Assembly (NCBI GenBank): GCA_905214235.1
Contig: CAJMLF010000022.1
Location: 1-33,593 of the forward strand
Length of the DNA: 33,593 bases
From: an uncultured bacterium
Lineage (GTDB): Bacteria > Bacillota > Bacilli > Lactobacillales > Lactobacillaceae
Reading direction: 5' to 3'
Below the pieces are notes generated by a model. The model was not told the DNA's origin and searched no databases. It worked only from the letters and a program-made list of their open reading frames with translations. Shown in pieces: positions 22,320-30,951 of this stretch; positions within the stretch are counted from its first letter, which is position 1, and each line of letters starts with the position of its first letter. The position numbers and the translations under genes were made by a program.

Positions 22320-23753
22320 ATGAAGAAAGAGTTGTCTAGCTGTACGGCCATGCTCGTTGGTAAGAACGCCACAATCGATGGTTCAACGATTATCGCCCGT
22401 GATGAAGATGGTGAAGACGGGGTTAACCCCAAGACGTTCCGGGTTTTCCCTGCTAAGGATTACACCGGCGAGGAATACACATCTGCTTATAACGGCCTGA
22501 AAGTAACGATGAGTGGCAAGGGTTGCCGCTTCACCGCCACCCCAAATGGGGACCCCGCAATTGGCCGGTGGGATGAACAAGGAATTAACGAGTTTAACGT
22601 TGCAATGAGTTCAACGGAAACCGAAAACACGAACCCCCGCGTACTCGGCCACGACCCCCTCGTTAAGAACGGGGTTAACGAGGACTCAATGCTCTACCTC
22701 GTCTTACCATTCATCAAGTCTGCCCGTGAAGGTGTCAAGCGCCTGGGGAGCTTAATTGAAAAGTACGGAACCGGTGAAACCAACGGGATTGCCTTCTCAG
22801 ACAAGGACGAAGTTTGGTACTTTGAAACTGCTGGTGGTCACCAGTGGGTTGCCCAACGGATCCCGGACGACTGCTACGCAATTGCCCCGAATAACATGTG
22901 CATCCAAGAAATTAGCTTCGACGACCCTGATAACTTCATGTATGCCAAGGGAATTGAGAAGTTCGTTGAAGACCACCACCTGAACCCATACCCTGGTAAG
23001 TTCAACTTCCGGAAGATCTTTGCTACGGAAAACGAAGCTGATGCTTACTACAACACCCCACGGACCTGGTACGGTCAAAAGCTGTTCAACCCATCCATTG
23101 AACAGGAACCAACTAGTCAGGACATGCCATTTATTCGGAAGCCAGAGAAGAAGATCGCGATTGAAGATGTCGAATACTTCCTTTCCTCCCACTACAATCA
23201 AACCCCATTTGACCCAATGGGGACCTACTCCAGTGGTACGCCTGACGAACAAAAGCGGTTCCGTTCCATTGCCTTAGACCGGAACCAAAGCTCATGTATC
23301 ATGCAAATCCGGAATGACGTCCCGGCCGAGTATGCTGCAATCCAATGGATTAACTTTGGTTTCTACTGCTACAGCCCATACGTTCCATTCTTTACCAATA
23401 TCAACGACACCCCTGCTAACTATGCTTACGCAACCCAGGATGTCCAACCGGAAAAGAGTGCCTACTGGATGTACAAGATGCTCGAGGTAATCGTTGAACC
23501 ACGCTACCACGAATTCATCAACGAAGTGAACGCCTTCCGCGACGACGCCCAAAGTTACGGTGTCGGCCGGGTTGATAAAATCACCGCGGGTGCCAAGGGC
23601 AAACGTGGCGATGACCTGATCAACTACCTGACGCAAGCCAACATGGAAAGCGCTAAGCACATCACCGAAGAAGGTCACAAACTGACCACTAGTCTGGTTC
23701 GGCAAACATTGCTAAACTCCAAGTTCCAGTTCGAACGTGGTGACAACTTGTAA
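22320..23753 (+). CDS. pepD: C69-family dipeptidase PepD
   Basis: N-terminal-nucleophile cysteine peptidase that cleaves a broad range of dipeptides in the cytoplasm, 477 aa. The family start is clear: SSCTAMLVGKNATIDGSTIIARDED, with C8 as the expected catalytic nucleophile, exposed after removal of the short leader. The length matches lactobacillus PepD enzymes. An in-frame GTG at 22311 is only 3 nt from AAAGGA, so the ATG at 22320 is preferred. It should act on peptides imported by DtpT. It is monocistronic and ends at a bidirectional terminator. Confidence 0.93.
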   Translation: MKKELSSCTAMLVGKNATIDGSTIIARDEDGEDGVNPKTFRVFPAKDYTGEEYTSAYNGLKVTMSGKGCRFTATPNGDPAIGRWDEQGINEFNVAMSSTETENTNPRVLGHDPLVKNGVNEDSMLYLVLPFIKSAREGVKRLGSLIEKYGTGETNGIAFSDKDEVWYFETAGGHQWVAQRIPDDCYAIAPNNMCIQEISFDDPDNFMYAKGIEKFVEDHHLNPYPGKFNFRKIFATENEADAYYNTPRTWYGQKLFNPSIEQEPTSQDMPFIRKPEKKIAIEDVEYFLSSHYNQTPFDPMGTYSSGTPDEQKRFRSIALDRNQSSCIMQIRNDVPAEYAAIQWINFGFYCYSPYVPFFTNINDTPANYAYATQDVQPEKSAYWMYKMLEVIVEPRYHEFINEVNAFRDDAQSYGVGRVDKITAGAKGKRGDDLINYLTQANMESAKHITEEGHKLTTSLVRQTLLNSKFQFERGDNL

Positions 23754-23757
23754 ATTC

Positions 23758-23802
23758 AAAAGAAGTCAGCGCAAAAGCGAAATGCTTTACGCTGGCTTCT
23801 TT
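23758..23802. terminator. Bidirectional terminator between pepD and TSUP genes
   Basis: The stem AAAGAAGTCAGCG...CGCTGGCTTCTTT (23759-23771 and 23790-23802, one G-U or A-C position) lies directly between the two stop codons. The TSUP stop at 23801 is inside the stem. Confidence 0.8.
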
Positions 23803-24691
23803 AATTTGCATCTAATTTAAATTTCCGGCTTCCTTCAATCAGCATCAAGGCTGAAGTGTAAACCATTACAAAAATCACCAGCCACATTATGAACGTCACG
23901 TTCAGGTGCTTGACAAAATGAATAGCAACAAACACTCCCAGGCAACCACAGACCGTGATTGAGATTGCCGGGGCCCGGGCATAGTCATCACGCTTGATAA
24001 ACTCGTCAGCCGCGATTGGCATCACGGACGCACATGACGACATCATGATGGGAAAAGCAACTAACGGGCTCAGACCAAGGAGGTACACGAGGGCCATGCA
24101 CGGTGCGTAGAGTCCGATACCGACATTCATCAGTGAGCCCAAGATAAAGTTAACGGCACAGGCAATGACTAATTTCCACCCGTACAGGCCCGTGGCAACA
24201 TTGTGGGCCCCGAGCTTGGTGGTTACCCCCGTAGCAGAGAGAATCATCAAAACGGCTGTGACGGCCAATGCACACCCCACCGTCACCTGCACTTTCTTCT
24301 CATCGAAGCGGACCACGATTCGGGAACCGATAAAGGCCCCCAGCATTGCCGATAACATCATCGTCAACAGGGTTAGGCCACTGACCTTAACCATTTTGAT
24401 GTAAGAAAGGGCCTCGGTCATCACCGGGATAGCACAGGCGGCATTCAATGTTCCCGGAAGTAGGCGGTCATTTTTTAGGGACTTAGTTAGCTTCAGTAGC
24501 ATGGTGGTAGGCGCAAAGGAACCGATCCCCAATGTGTCAAAGAAGTTGGTCGTGAAGCCGATGGCCCCCGTGACGAACATGTTGCCGTCATTGATTCGCT
24601 TCCGGTTGACGAAGAGGTCATGACCGTAATTGTACACCTGGTAAAGTAAAAGGGCCCCTAAGATCAGCCGGGTCAGCAGTGTTGCATTCAT
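23801..24691 (-). CDS. TSUP-family permease (TauE/SafE, DUF81)
   Basis: Integral membrane protein, 296 aa, with about eight hydrophobic segments in two related halves, each containing a Gly/Pro-rich stretch (GAIGFTTNFFDTLGIGSFAPTT-type near 42-63 and LGSLMNVGIGLYAPCMAL near 185-202), as in the sulfite/sulfonate exporter superfamily. Members move sulfite, sulfonates, thiosulfate or other organic anions; the direction and substrate here are unknown. GAGGAGA precedes the ATG. It is a single gene between two terminators, with no sulfur-metabolism neighbours. Confidence 0.85.
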   Translation of the reverse strand: MNATLLTRLILGALLLYQVYNYGHDLFVNRKRINDGNMFVTGAIGFTTNFFDTLGIGSFAPTTMLLKLTKSLKNDRLLPGTLNAACAIPVMTEALSYIKMVKVSGLTLLTMMLSAMLGAFIGSRIVVRFDEKKVQVTVGCALAVTAVLMILSATGVTTKLGAHNVATGLYGWKLVIACAVNFILGSLMNVGIGLYAPCMALVYLLGLSPLVAFPIMMSSCASVMPIAADEFIKRDDYARAPAISITVCGCLGVFVAIHFVKHLNVTFIMWLVIFVMVYTSALMLIEGSRKFKLDAN

Positions 24692-24716
24692 TTTCTCTTT
24701 CTCCTCACGTCACAAA

Positions 24717-24757
24717 TAAAAAAGCTTATGGCAAAAACTAATTCTACCATAAGCTTT
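24717..24757 (-). terminator. Terminator of dtpT-pepI operon
   Basis: The stem AAAGCTTATGG...CCATAAGCTTT (24721-24731 and 24747-24757) is followed by six T on the minus strand, 20 nt after the pepI stop codon. Confidence 0.85.
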
Positions 24758-24776
24758 TCTTTTTCGCTGAAAATTG

Positions 24777-25667
24777 TTAATCGTTTGCGTTCAGCCACCT
24801 AATTAGGACTCGCTCGTAGTCGTCGTGACGCTCCACAAACGACATGTGCCGGCAGTATTCGAAGAGCTGCCATTGGGAATGCGGAATACGGTCGGCCATC
24901 GCTTTGGCAATGTAAGGAGTGCAGAGGTCGTCGGTCCCACTAGTAATCAGCATCGGGGTCGTAAGCTTTTTAAGCTGGTCGAGGTAGTCATAATCCTTGA
25001 GGTTCCCCTCCGGATTATATTCATTAGGTCCCCACCCGGTCAGGTAGGCAACTGTTCCCGCCCGTTTTTTCCGTCGTAATGGTTCCGGATCGTCCGCCGT
25101 TGGTGCTGCGCTACAGTGCTGTTCCATAAACTTGGCATTGGCGCGCTGGTAATCCGGGGCAGAGTAGTCGCCACTCGCCTCCGCCCTGGCAATTGCCGCC
25201 TGTTCGGCCGGTGTCATAAATTTGATCAGGCGGTGCAACTCCTTGCCCCACATCCAGGAGGCCGGGAGGGTACTGGCTAAGATTCCCGATTTGACGCCTT
25301 GGGGAGCGTAGTCACAAAGGTAGATAATCTCTAGCATCCCACCCCATGACTGGCCTAGCAAGTGGACCTGGTCAAGACCTAAGTAGTCACGCAAAGTGAT
25401 GAGTTCTTTTACCCAGGTTTCGCGATTGTAGAATTGATCGGCCTTGTCATCAGGCATTGAGGACTTTCCACAGCCAATCTGATCATACATGACCAACTGG
25501 CGGTGGTCCTTTTCTGCCAGGTCATCTAGGACCTCAAAGTAGTTATGGGTTGAACCCGGTCCACCATGAAGGAGGAGCAGGGGCGCCTTAGCACTCTTTT
25601 CGCCCACAATCCGGTAGTAAGTCCGGTATTTGCCAAAGGGCATGTATCCTTCTTGAACTCTAACCAT
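24777..25667 (-). CDS. pepI: Proline iminopeptidase (alpha/beta hydrolase, S33)
   Basis: Cytoplasmic serine peptidase releasing N-terminal proline from di- and tripeptides, 296 aa. It has the oxyanion motif HGGPG (34-38) typical of prolyl iminopeptidases, the nucleophile elbow GQSWGG (S107), an acid in SGTDD (D246/D247) and the catalytic His in RHMSF (H274); the helical lid lies at about 135-225. AGGAGGG precedes the ATG. It starts 17 nt after the dtpT stop, so uptake of peptides and removal of proline are encoded together. A related aminopeptidase specificity cannot be excluded. Confidence 0.9.
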   Translation of the reverse strand: MVRVQEGYMPFGKYRTYYRIVGEKSAKAPLLLLHGGPGSTHNYFEVLDDLAEKDHRQLVMYDQIGCGKSSMPDDKADQFYNRETWVKELITLRDYLGLDQVHLLGQSWGGMLEIIYLCDYAPQGVKSGILASTLPASWMWGKELHRLIKFMTPAEQAAIARAEASGDYSAPDYQRANAKFMEQHCSAAPTADDPEPLRRKKRAGTVAYLTGWGPNEYNPEGNLKDYDYLDQLKKLTTPMLITSGTDDLCTPYIAKAMADRIPHSQWQLFEYCRHMSFVERHDDYERVLIRWLNAND

Positions 25668-25684
25668 TATTTCCCTCCTCAGGC

Positions 25685-27157
25685 TTAAACATTAACTAAG
25701 CGGGATAAGAGTCCCCGCATTGAGAACAGAACCAGGGCCCCGACAACGGCAAAGGCGCCAACAATTCCAAAGTACATTCCAGCGTTTGGAACACTGTAAA
25801 GCTTAACCAGCTGGGCATTGAAGGACTGAGCGGCAGCATCCCCTAAGAACCAGATACTCATCATCTGCGCAGCAAAGGCCTTCGGGGCCAGCTTGTTAGT
25901 CAGCGACAGGCCGGATGGTGACAGGAAGACTTCCCCAACTTCGATAATGGCCAGGCTCAAAATTAACCACCAGCCGGAAAACTTAACCCCGGCAGCGTGG
26001 GTATTGATTGGGATCAGGAGAACCAGGAACGAGAGCGCTGACGCCAACAGGCCGACTGTGAACTTCGTCGTCGATGATGGCTGGTGCTTGCCCAGCTTCG
26101 TCCAGGCGGCTGCCACGACTGGTGAATAGATCAAGACAAACAGGGCGTTGAAGCCGGTAAACTGACTGGGCTTGATGTGGAAGCCAAGCAAACGCAGGTC
26201 CGTCATCTGTTGGGCCACCAACGGGAAAATCGTCATTGTCTGCTCATAGATTGACCAGAACAGCACACTAGCAATGAAGATCACGATGTATGCCAAGACA
26301 TTATGGCGGTCCTTACTGGTAATCTTCGGGCTGCGTAAAATATTGAAGAAGTACGCGGCCGGAAGTAAGATCCCGAGAATCGTGATGATAAAGATGATGT
26401 TGTTGATGTTGAGCAGGTGGGTTAACTGCATCCCTACCAGGACGATAACAACCAGGGCAACGACCCAGGAAACCTGCTTAATAACCTTCGCCTTCTCCTC
26501 CGGTTTGATGGGGTCACTAGGCTCCAGGCCATCCTTGGCCAGGTACTTTTTCTTCCCCATGCTGTACTGGATTAAACCAAAGATCATCCCAATTGTTGAG
26601 AGGGCAAAGCCAGCGTGGTAACTGTACGTTTGACCGACCCAGCCAACAATGAACGGTGCCAAAAGAGAACCCAGGTTGATCCCCATGTAGTAAATATTAA
26701 AACCAGCATCCCGCCGGGTATCATCCTTACTATACAGTCCCCCGATCATGTCGGAGATATTGGGCTTTAGGAAACCAGTCCCTAAGACAATGATGACAAT
26801 TGAAACGTACAGGCCCACAAAGCGGAGCGGGAGCACCAGGATAAAGTTTCCTAAGGCAATTAATACCCCACCCCAAAAGACCGTCCGCTGGGCTCCCAGT
26901 AAACGATCACTGACAAAGCCACCGATGACACTCGACATGTAAATTAGGGCCCCATAAATGGCAACAATTGAGGTGGCAATCGGGGTATTCATCCCCAGAC
27001 CACCCTTTTGGAAACTATCAATCAGGTAGAACAAAAGGATGGCGTGCATACTGTAGTAACTAAATCTTTCCCACATTTCAGTGAAAAATAGGGTCGATAG
27101 TCCATGTGGATGGCCAAAGAAGGCCGTATCCTCCGTCTTCTTCCCTCTTCTAATCAT
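25685..27157 (-). CDS. dtpT: Proton-coupled di/tripeptide transporter DtpT (POT family)
   Basis: Major-facilitator POT transporter importing di- and tripeptides with protons, 490 aa, with about 14 membrane segments. The ExxERFxYY motif is present in segment 1 (E27, E30, R31, Y34, Y35), and the family signature GGFVSDRLLGAQRT follows in the loop after segment 2, with the FYxxINLGSL-type segment FNIYYMGINLGSL near 152-164. AAAGGA lies 10 nt before the ATG. It is first in an operon with pepI. A cre-like palindrome about 130 bp upstream hints at carbon control. Confidence 0.93.
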   Translation of the reverse strand: MIRRGKKTEDTAFFGHPHGLSTLFFTEMWERFSYYSMHAILLFYLIDSFQKGGLGMNTPIATSIVAIYGALIYMSSVIGGFVSDRLLGAQRTVFWGGVLIALGNFILVLPLRFVGLYVSIVIIVLGTGFLKPNISDMIGGLYSKDDTRRDAGFNIYYMGINLGSLLAPFIVGWVGQTYSYHAGFALSTIGMIFGLIQYSMGKKKYLAKDGLEPSDPIKPEEKAKVIKQVSWVVALVVIVLVGMQLTHLLNINNIIFIITILGILLPAAYFFNILRSPKITSKDRHNVLAYIVIFIASVLFWSIYEQTMTIFPLVAQQMTDLRLLGFHIKPSQFTGFNALFVLIYSPVVAAAWTKLGKHQPSSTTKFTVGLLASALSFLVLLIPINTHAAGVKFSGWWLILSLAIIEVGEVFLSPSGLSLTNKLAPKAFAAQMMSIWFLGDAAAQSFNAQLVKLYSVPNAGMYFGIVGAFAVVGALVLFSMRGLLSRLVNV

Positions 27158-27289
27158 ACTTGAGCATTCCTTTCAATAACATCCAATAACATTAAAGAGC
27201 TAGTCAATAATGCAAAAAATGTAGTTATATACTAATTATAGTCTTTCTTTATACATGGAGCAGTTTCATTTCAGGCCAAATGTCCCTTT

Positions 27290-27303
27290 GGAAAACGTTT
27301 TCA
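27290..27303. promoter_or_regulatory. cre-like catabolite control site
   Basis: GGAAAACGTTTTCA contains a 12-bp perfect palindrome (GAAAACGTTTTC) and matches the CcpA cre consensus TGNAANCGNTNNCA at all fixed positions but the first. It lies about 130 bp upstream of the dtpT start, where CcpA could activate or repress. Confidence 0.5.
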
Positions 27304-27314
27304 ATATTTTGTTC

Positions 27315-27432
27315 AAAAAACGAAGCTGGGAAAAAAGCTTCAGAGTGCTCCGTATGGCTAGTATAGGACGATTGTTGGCACGGTACGGGCCAATGATTGT
27401 CCGTAACTAGACACTAGGAGCACGCTTTTTTT
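27315..27432 (+). ncRNA. Candidate structured RNA or palindromic repeat, family unknown
   Basis: Nested helices on the plus strand: AAAAAAGC (27331-27338) with GCTTTTTT (27424-27431), GTGCTCC (27345-27351) with GGAGCAC (27417-27423), CTAGT (27358-27362) with ACTAG (27406-27410), and a 14-bp stem (27366-27379 with 27389-27402) using three G-U pairs. Those G-U pairs become mismatches in minus-strand RNA, so plus is the likely RNA strand; it ends with seven T. The loop TACGG can pair with CCGTA on either side of the stem. A short hairpin plus T-run (27315-27342) also reads as a minus-strand terminator. No promoter is obvious, and a mobile palindromic repeat is an alternative. Confidence 0.4.
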
Positions 27433-27462
27433 CCGCGATTACTGTGTAATATTCGGAGAACT

Positions 27463-27501
27463 AAAAGAGGCTGGTGAGAAAACAAGTTTTCTCCCAGCCT
27501 C
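27463..27501 (-). terminator. Terminator of the CPBP protease gene
   Basis: The stem GAGGCTGG-G-AGAAAAC...TTTTCT-C-ACCAGCCTC on the minus strand is followed by TTTTAG. It belongs to the GAGGCTGGG-type terminators common in Firmicutes. Confidence 0.85.
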
Positions 27502-27511
27502 GTTTGATTAA

Positions 27512-28699
27512 TTAATAATGAATTTGAAAGTCGAAGTGCTGTTCATCGCCGGTTAACCGGGCAACGTGGCGGTTCATCACGTGACGCCGTTGGCCATACA
27601 TCATCCAAACCGCAATAAGGATAAAGAAGGCCACTTCAATAAAGGTAGCGATCCAATCACTTAGGGTAAGCTTTCCCGACATGGTAGTGGCCCCCGATGA
27701 GGTAAAACTCGTCCAATCGAGCAGGCCATGCATCAGCATTGCCAGCCAAAGTTGACCAGTATAAACGTACACCACCGCAAAGAAAAGGCCAATGCCAGCC
27801 GCGGTAACTGCCTGAAACAGGGTGTTATCCCAGCTCTGGGCAAAGACGTTCGTCAGGTGGGCCAGGCCAAACAGGATACTGCTCGTGGCCAGGGCCAGGG
27901 GTAGACGATTTCGCCAACGCCGCCATGCATAGAAGAGTACCCCCAGGATGGCAAAGCGGAACAGGGTTTCTTCTGCCACCCCAGCCTCAACAGCGGTCAG
28001 GAAGTACCGCCAGCTGGACTTGGTGATGTCAATGTCCCCGCCAACGTTTAGGTAGGTGAAGGCCAAGTCAATTAGTACCAATCCAGCAAGAATCCACCAG
28101 TTAAAATCCCCTGACCACTGCGGCTTCAGCCCCGGCCAGGATAGCTTCCAGGCCCGCATTACCGTCGTGATCAACACAAAGTAAGCGACTGCCCCCACGG
28201 CCCCGCTGGCAAGCAGGAGGTACAGAAAATGGTTGTCAATTAAGGCATCCGGAAAAGCCGCTAGTGCGATAAAAACCACCTGAAAGGTTGAAACTGCAAA
28301 GATAAAGCGCTCAACACTCGTCTTCAGCTGCCCACCAATTACACTGGCAAACGGGGCAAACATTACTAAGTAGTATAAGATCATGAGGGAAACGACCCCC
28401 CGTGAAGGTAGTCGCAGGAGGGTAATAATTTCCCGGGTAATAACATCCCAAGCAACAACCTGAATAAGGGGTTGGGTTAAACCCTGGAGCCAACTATTCA
28501 GCCGTTTAACAATCTCTGGTAAGTTGGGTAATAACTCCACCGTCAAACCAATGGCTAAAATAATCACTGTCGGTAAGAGGTGTGTTACCACCATTTGACG
28601 GCCGAGTTCAAAGTTCCGGACCATCATCATCGCGAGGATCAGCAATGTGGCCCCAATTTGAACCCGATACCAGATTCGTAAATAATCTCTTCCGGTCAT
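27512..28699 (-). CDS. CPBP-family intramembrane metalloprotease (CAAX/Abi)
   Basis: Polytopic membrane protein of 395 aa with about nine to ten membrane segments. The C-terminal CPBP domain (about 230-340) carries all motifs: EAGVAEETLFR (E243, E244, R248), FGLAH (H281) and MLMHGLLD (H324, D328), so it should be an active intramembrane glutamic/metal-type protease. In lactobacilli such proteins are linked to bacteriocin self-immunity or to processing of membrane peptides; no bacteriocin gene is visible nearby, so the substrate is unknown. The N-terminal 200 residues are an additional membrane region of unknown role. AGAGGAAG precedes the ATG; monocistronic. Confidence 0.87.
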   Translation of the reverse strand: MTGRDYLRIWYRVQIGATLLILAMMMVRNFELGRQMVVTHLLPTVIILAIGLTVELLPNLPEIVKRLNSWLQGLTQPLIQVVAWDVITREIITLLRLPSRGVVSLMILYYLVMFAPFASVIGGQLKTSVERFIFAVSTFQVVFIALAAFPDALIDNHFLYLLLASGAVGAVAYFVLITTVMRAWKLSWPGLKPQWSGDFNWWILAGLVLIDLAFTYLNVGGDIDITKSSWRYFLTAVEAGVAEETLFRFAILGVLFYAWRRWRNRLPLALATSSILFGLAHLTNVFAQSWDNTLFQAVTAAGIGLFFAVVYVYTGQLWLAMLMHGLLDWTSFTSSGATTMSGKLTLSDWIATFIEVAFFILIAVWMMYGQRRHVMNRHVARLTGDEQHFDFQIHY

Positions 28700-28797
28700 T
28701 TTGGTTTCTTCCTCTCTTAAATAACTTAAAATAATTGCTAGTATCGATAATACCAGAGTTTTTAAGCGGTTTTAAGTGGTCAACCTATAAAAATGCC

Positions 28798-28846
28798 AAA
28801 AATAGCTCCCGACGTCCGGTAATGATACCGACTGCCAGGAGCTATT
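28798..28846 (-). terminator. Terminator of the RNase J gene
   Basis: Outer stem AATAGCTCC/GGAGCTATT (28801-28809 and 28838-28846) with a nested CGGTA-TCAT-TACCG hairpin is followed by five T on the minus strand, 16 nt after the stop codon. Confidence 0.8.
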
Positions 28847-28862
28847 CTCTACGCTAGACCGC

Positions 28863-30713
28863 CTAAGCCTTTACAGCTTCCTTCTTGTGGTGACCCTGCT
28901 TGGTATGGTGCTTTCCCTTCTCATTGTGTTGCTGGGAATGCTTTTCGTTATTTTTCTTATTGTTATTGTGGTGGCTACCGTGGTTAGGGTGACGGTAGTG
29001 GTGGTTTTCTGCCCGGTTGTTCCCGTTCAGAATCGTGATCATCGGAATGATCACCGGCCGCCGTCCGGTCCGTTCAAAGAGCAGCTTCTGCAACCGGCTA
29101 ACGATTGTCCGGTTAAGGGCCCGTTGGTCAACATGCTTATGGTTCTTAAAGGTGTTGAGGATGGCCCAGAAGACTTCGTGGTTAGCAGCCTTGATCAATT
29201 CCTGAGATTCGTGCATATAAACGAATCCCCGGGAAACAATGTCCGGACCCGCAACAATCTGGTAGTCCTTTAAGTCAACAACCGCGATTGCCGTGACCAC
29301 CCCTTCTTCGGAGAGCAGGCGCCGTTCACGAATCTCTGGGTTACCAACCGTGTCACCGGCGTCACGACCGTCAATGTAGACATCGCTGACACTGTCAATG
29401 TGGTCAGCCAACCGGCAGCTATCCTTGGTCAGGGCCAGGACATCACCGTTTGCCAGGATGAAGGTATTTTCCTTCGGTACCCCGGTCATTTCCGCCAGCT
29501 TGGTGTGGATCTTCTGCATCCGGTATTCACCATGGACAGGCGCGAAGAACTTCGGCTTCATCAAACGGAGCATAAACTCTTCATCAATTTGGCCACCGTG
29601 ACCAGAGGTGTGGATATTGTTGACATAACCGTGGACAACGTTCGCACCGTCTTCTTCCAGCTTGTTAATCAGGGTGTTAACGCTGGTGGTGTTCCCCGGA
29701 ATTGGGTTACTGGAAAAGACCACCGTGTCCCCCGGCTGGATACTGATTTGCCGGTGGGTCCCGTTAGCAATCCGGCTCAGTGCTGCCATTGGTTCACCCT
29801 GGGATCCGGTACACATAATCAGGACCTTCTCCGGTGGATAGTTATTAATCCCGTTCTGGTCAATCAGGGAGTCCTCAGGAATGTTGAGGTAGCCGAGTTC
29901 CTGACCAGCCGCAATGGCATTTTCCATGCTCCGCCCGAAGACGGCAATCTTCCGGCCCTGGGCGATGGCCGCATCCGACGCTTCCCGCAGCCGGTAAACG
30001 TTTGAGGCAAACGAGGCGAAGATAATCCGGCCCTTGATTCGTTCAAAGATTCTCCGGATGTGGATATCAACCCACCGTTCCGACTTGGTGAACTGGGGAC
30101 GTTCGGCGTTCGTACTATCAGAGGTCAACAGAAGGACCCCTTCGTCACCAAGCTTAGCCATCTGCTGAAGGTTAGGACCCGGCAAGTGGCCAACCGGGGT
30201 CAGGTCAAACTTAAAGTCCCCAGTTTGGATGATTGTTCCCTGGGGAGTGTGAACCGCAACCCCGAGGGTGTCCGGAATTGAGTGGGTCGTCCGGAAGAAG
30301 CTGACCCAAAGCTTCTTAAAATGCACTTCATCGAACTCGTTGATCTCATGAAGTTCTGCACTCCGTAAGAGGTGCTTTTCGTCCAGCTTCCCCTTAATCA
30401 GTGACATTGCAAATGGGCCGGCGTAGATTGGCACATTTACCTTTTGCAGGAAGAACGGAAGTCCCCCAATGTGGTCTTCGTGACCGTGGGTAATGAAAAT
30501 TCCCTTGATCTTATCCTTGTTTTCAATCAGGTAGTCGTAGTTTTGGATAACGTAGTCGACCCCTAACAGCTCATCTTCTGGGAAAAGGACCCCACAGTCA
30601 ATGATGATAATTTCGTCTTGGAACTGAACACAGTACATGTTCTTACCAATTTCGCCAAGGCCACCCATGGCGTAAAAGGCAACTTCATTATTCTTAATTT
30701 TTAATTTTGCCAT
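28863..30713 (-). CDS. Ribonuclease J with histidine-rich C-terminal tail
   Basis: Metallo-beta-lactamase/beta-CASP ribonuclease for mRNA decay and RNA maturation, acting as 5'-3' exonuclease and endonuclease. The zinc motif HGHEDH (76-81) is intact, so the enzyme should be catalytically competent; RNase J2 proteins often have a degenerate site. The beta-CASP insert lies at about 220-370, and the core ends near residue 562 (RPVIIPMITIL). Residues 563-616 form a low-complexity tail rich in His, Asn and Lys, with 12 histidines, not part of the usual family length (about 555-565 aa). The rpoY gene that often accompanies RNase J1 is absent upstream. AAGGAAGG precedes the ATG. J1 versus J2 is not settled. 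Confidence 0.92.
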   Translation of the reverse strand: MAKLKIKNNEVAFYAMGGLGEIGKNMYCVQFQDEIIIIDCGVLFPEDELLGVDYVIQNYDYLIENKDKIKGIFITHGHEDHIGGLPFFLQKVNVPIYAGPFAMSLIKGKLDEKHLLRSAELHEINEFDEVHFKKLWVSFFRTTHSIPDTLGVAVHTPQGTIIQTGDFKFDLTPVGHLPGPNLQQMAKLGDEGVLLLTSDSTNAERPQFTKSERWVDIHIRRIFERIKGRIIFASFASNVYRLREASDAAIAQGRKIAVFGRSMENAIAAGQELGYLNIPEDSLIDQNGINNYPPEKVLIMCTGSQGEPMAALSRIANGTHRQISIQPGDTVVFSSNPIPGNTTSVNTLINKLEEDGANVVHGYVNNIHTSGHGGQIDEEFMLRLMKPKFFAPVHGEYRMQKIHTKLAEMTGVPKENTFILANGDVLALTKDSCRLADHIDSVSDVYIDGRDAGDTVGNPEIRERRLLSEEGVVTAIAVVDLKDYQIVAGPDIVSRGFVYMHESQELIKAANHEVFWAILNTFKNHKHVDQRALNRTIVSRLQKLLFERTGRRPVIIPMITILNGNNRAENHHYRHPNHGSHHNNNKKNNEKHSQQHNEKGKHHTKQGHHKKEAVKA

Positions 30714-30894
30714 AATACCTTCCTTTACTAGATTTACTTAGATTAACAAAACAACCGTCATAACGGAAAAGTAAGTAAGCTAAAAGAGCCGCTTTGTTGG
30801 TACAAGGTCGGCAATAATTATTCAGCTGTTTACTATCATTTAAAATCCGTACATAAAACTATTGTTATTTTACCACACCTAGTTATAGTAATTC

Positions 30895-30932
30895 AAAAAA
30901 AGCACTACCTGTTCAGGGTGAACAGGCAGTGC
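30895..30932 (-). terminator. Terminator of the NlpC/P60 gene
   Basis: A 14-bp stem (GCACTGCCTGTTCA with TGAACAGGTAGTGC, one G-U) is followed by seven T on the minus strand, 19 nt after the stop codon. Confidence 0.9.
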
Positions 30933-30951
30933 CTTAAGCAGTTCTATTCAA

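Larger units (their letters stand above)
27158..27511. other. 354-bp intergenic region upstream of dtpT
   Basis: No gene is visible. From left to right it holds the AT-rich dtpT leader (27158-27260, with a minus-strand TATAAT at 27236-27241), a cre-like palindrome (27290-27303), a structured palindromic element (27315-27432), a short unassigned stretch, and the CPBP-gene terminator (27463-27501). Confidence 0.7.

Noticed and set aside
29400..30005. Plus-strand open frame of about 200 codons opposite RNase J
   Set aside because: It is a shadow of a well-conserved gene, with no domain and no ribosome binding site.
30714..30951. Space upstream of RNase J examined for an rpoY (RNA polymerase epsilon) gene
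   Set aside because: No open frame of suitable length exists there; part of it is the NlpC/P60 terminator. The rest is AT-rich leader with a minor CCGT-TATG-ACGG hairpin.
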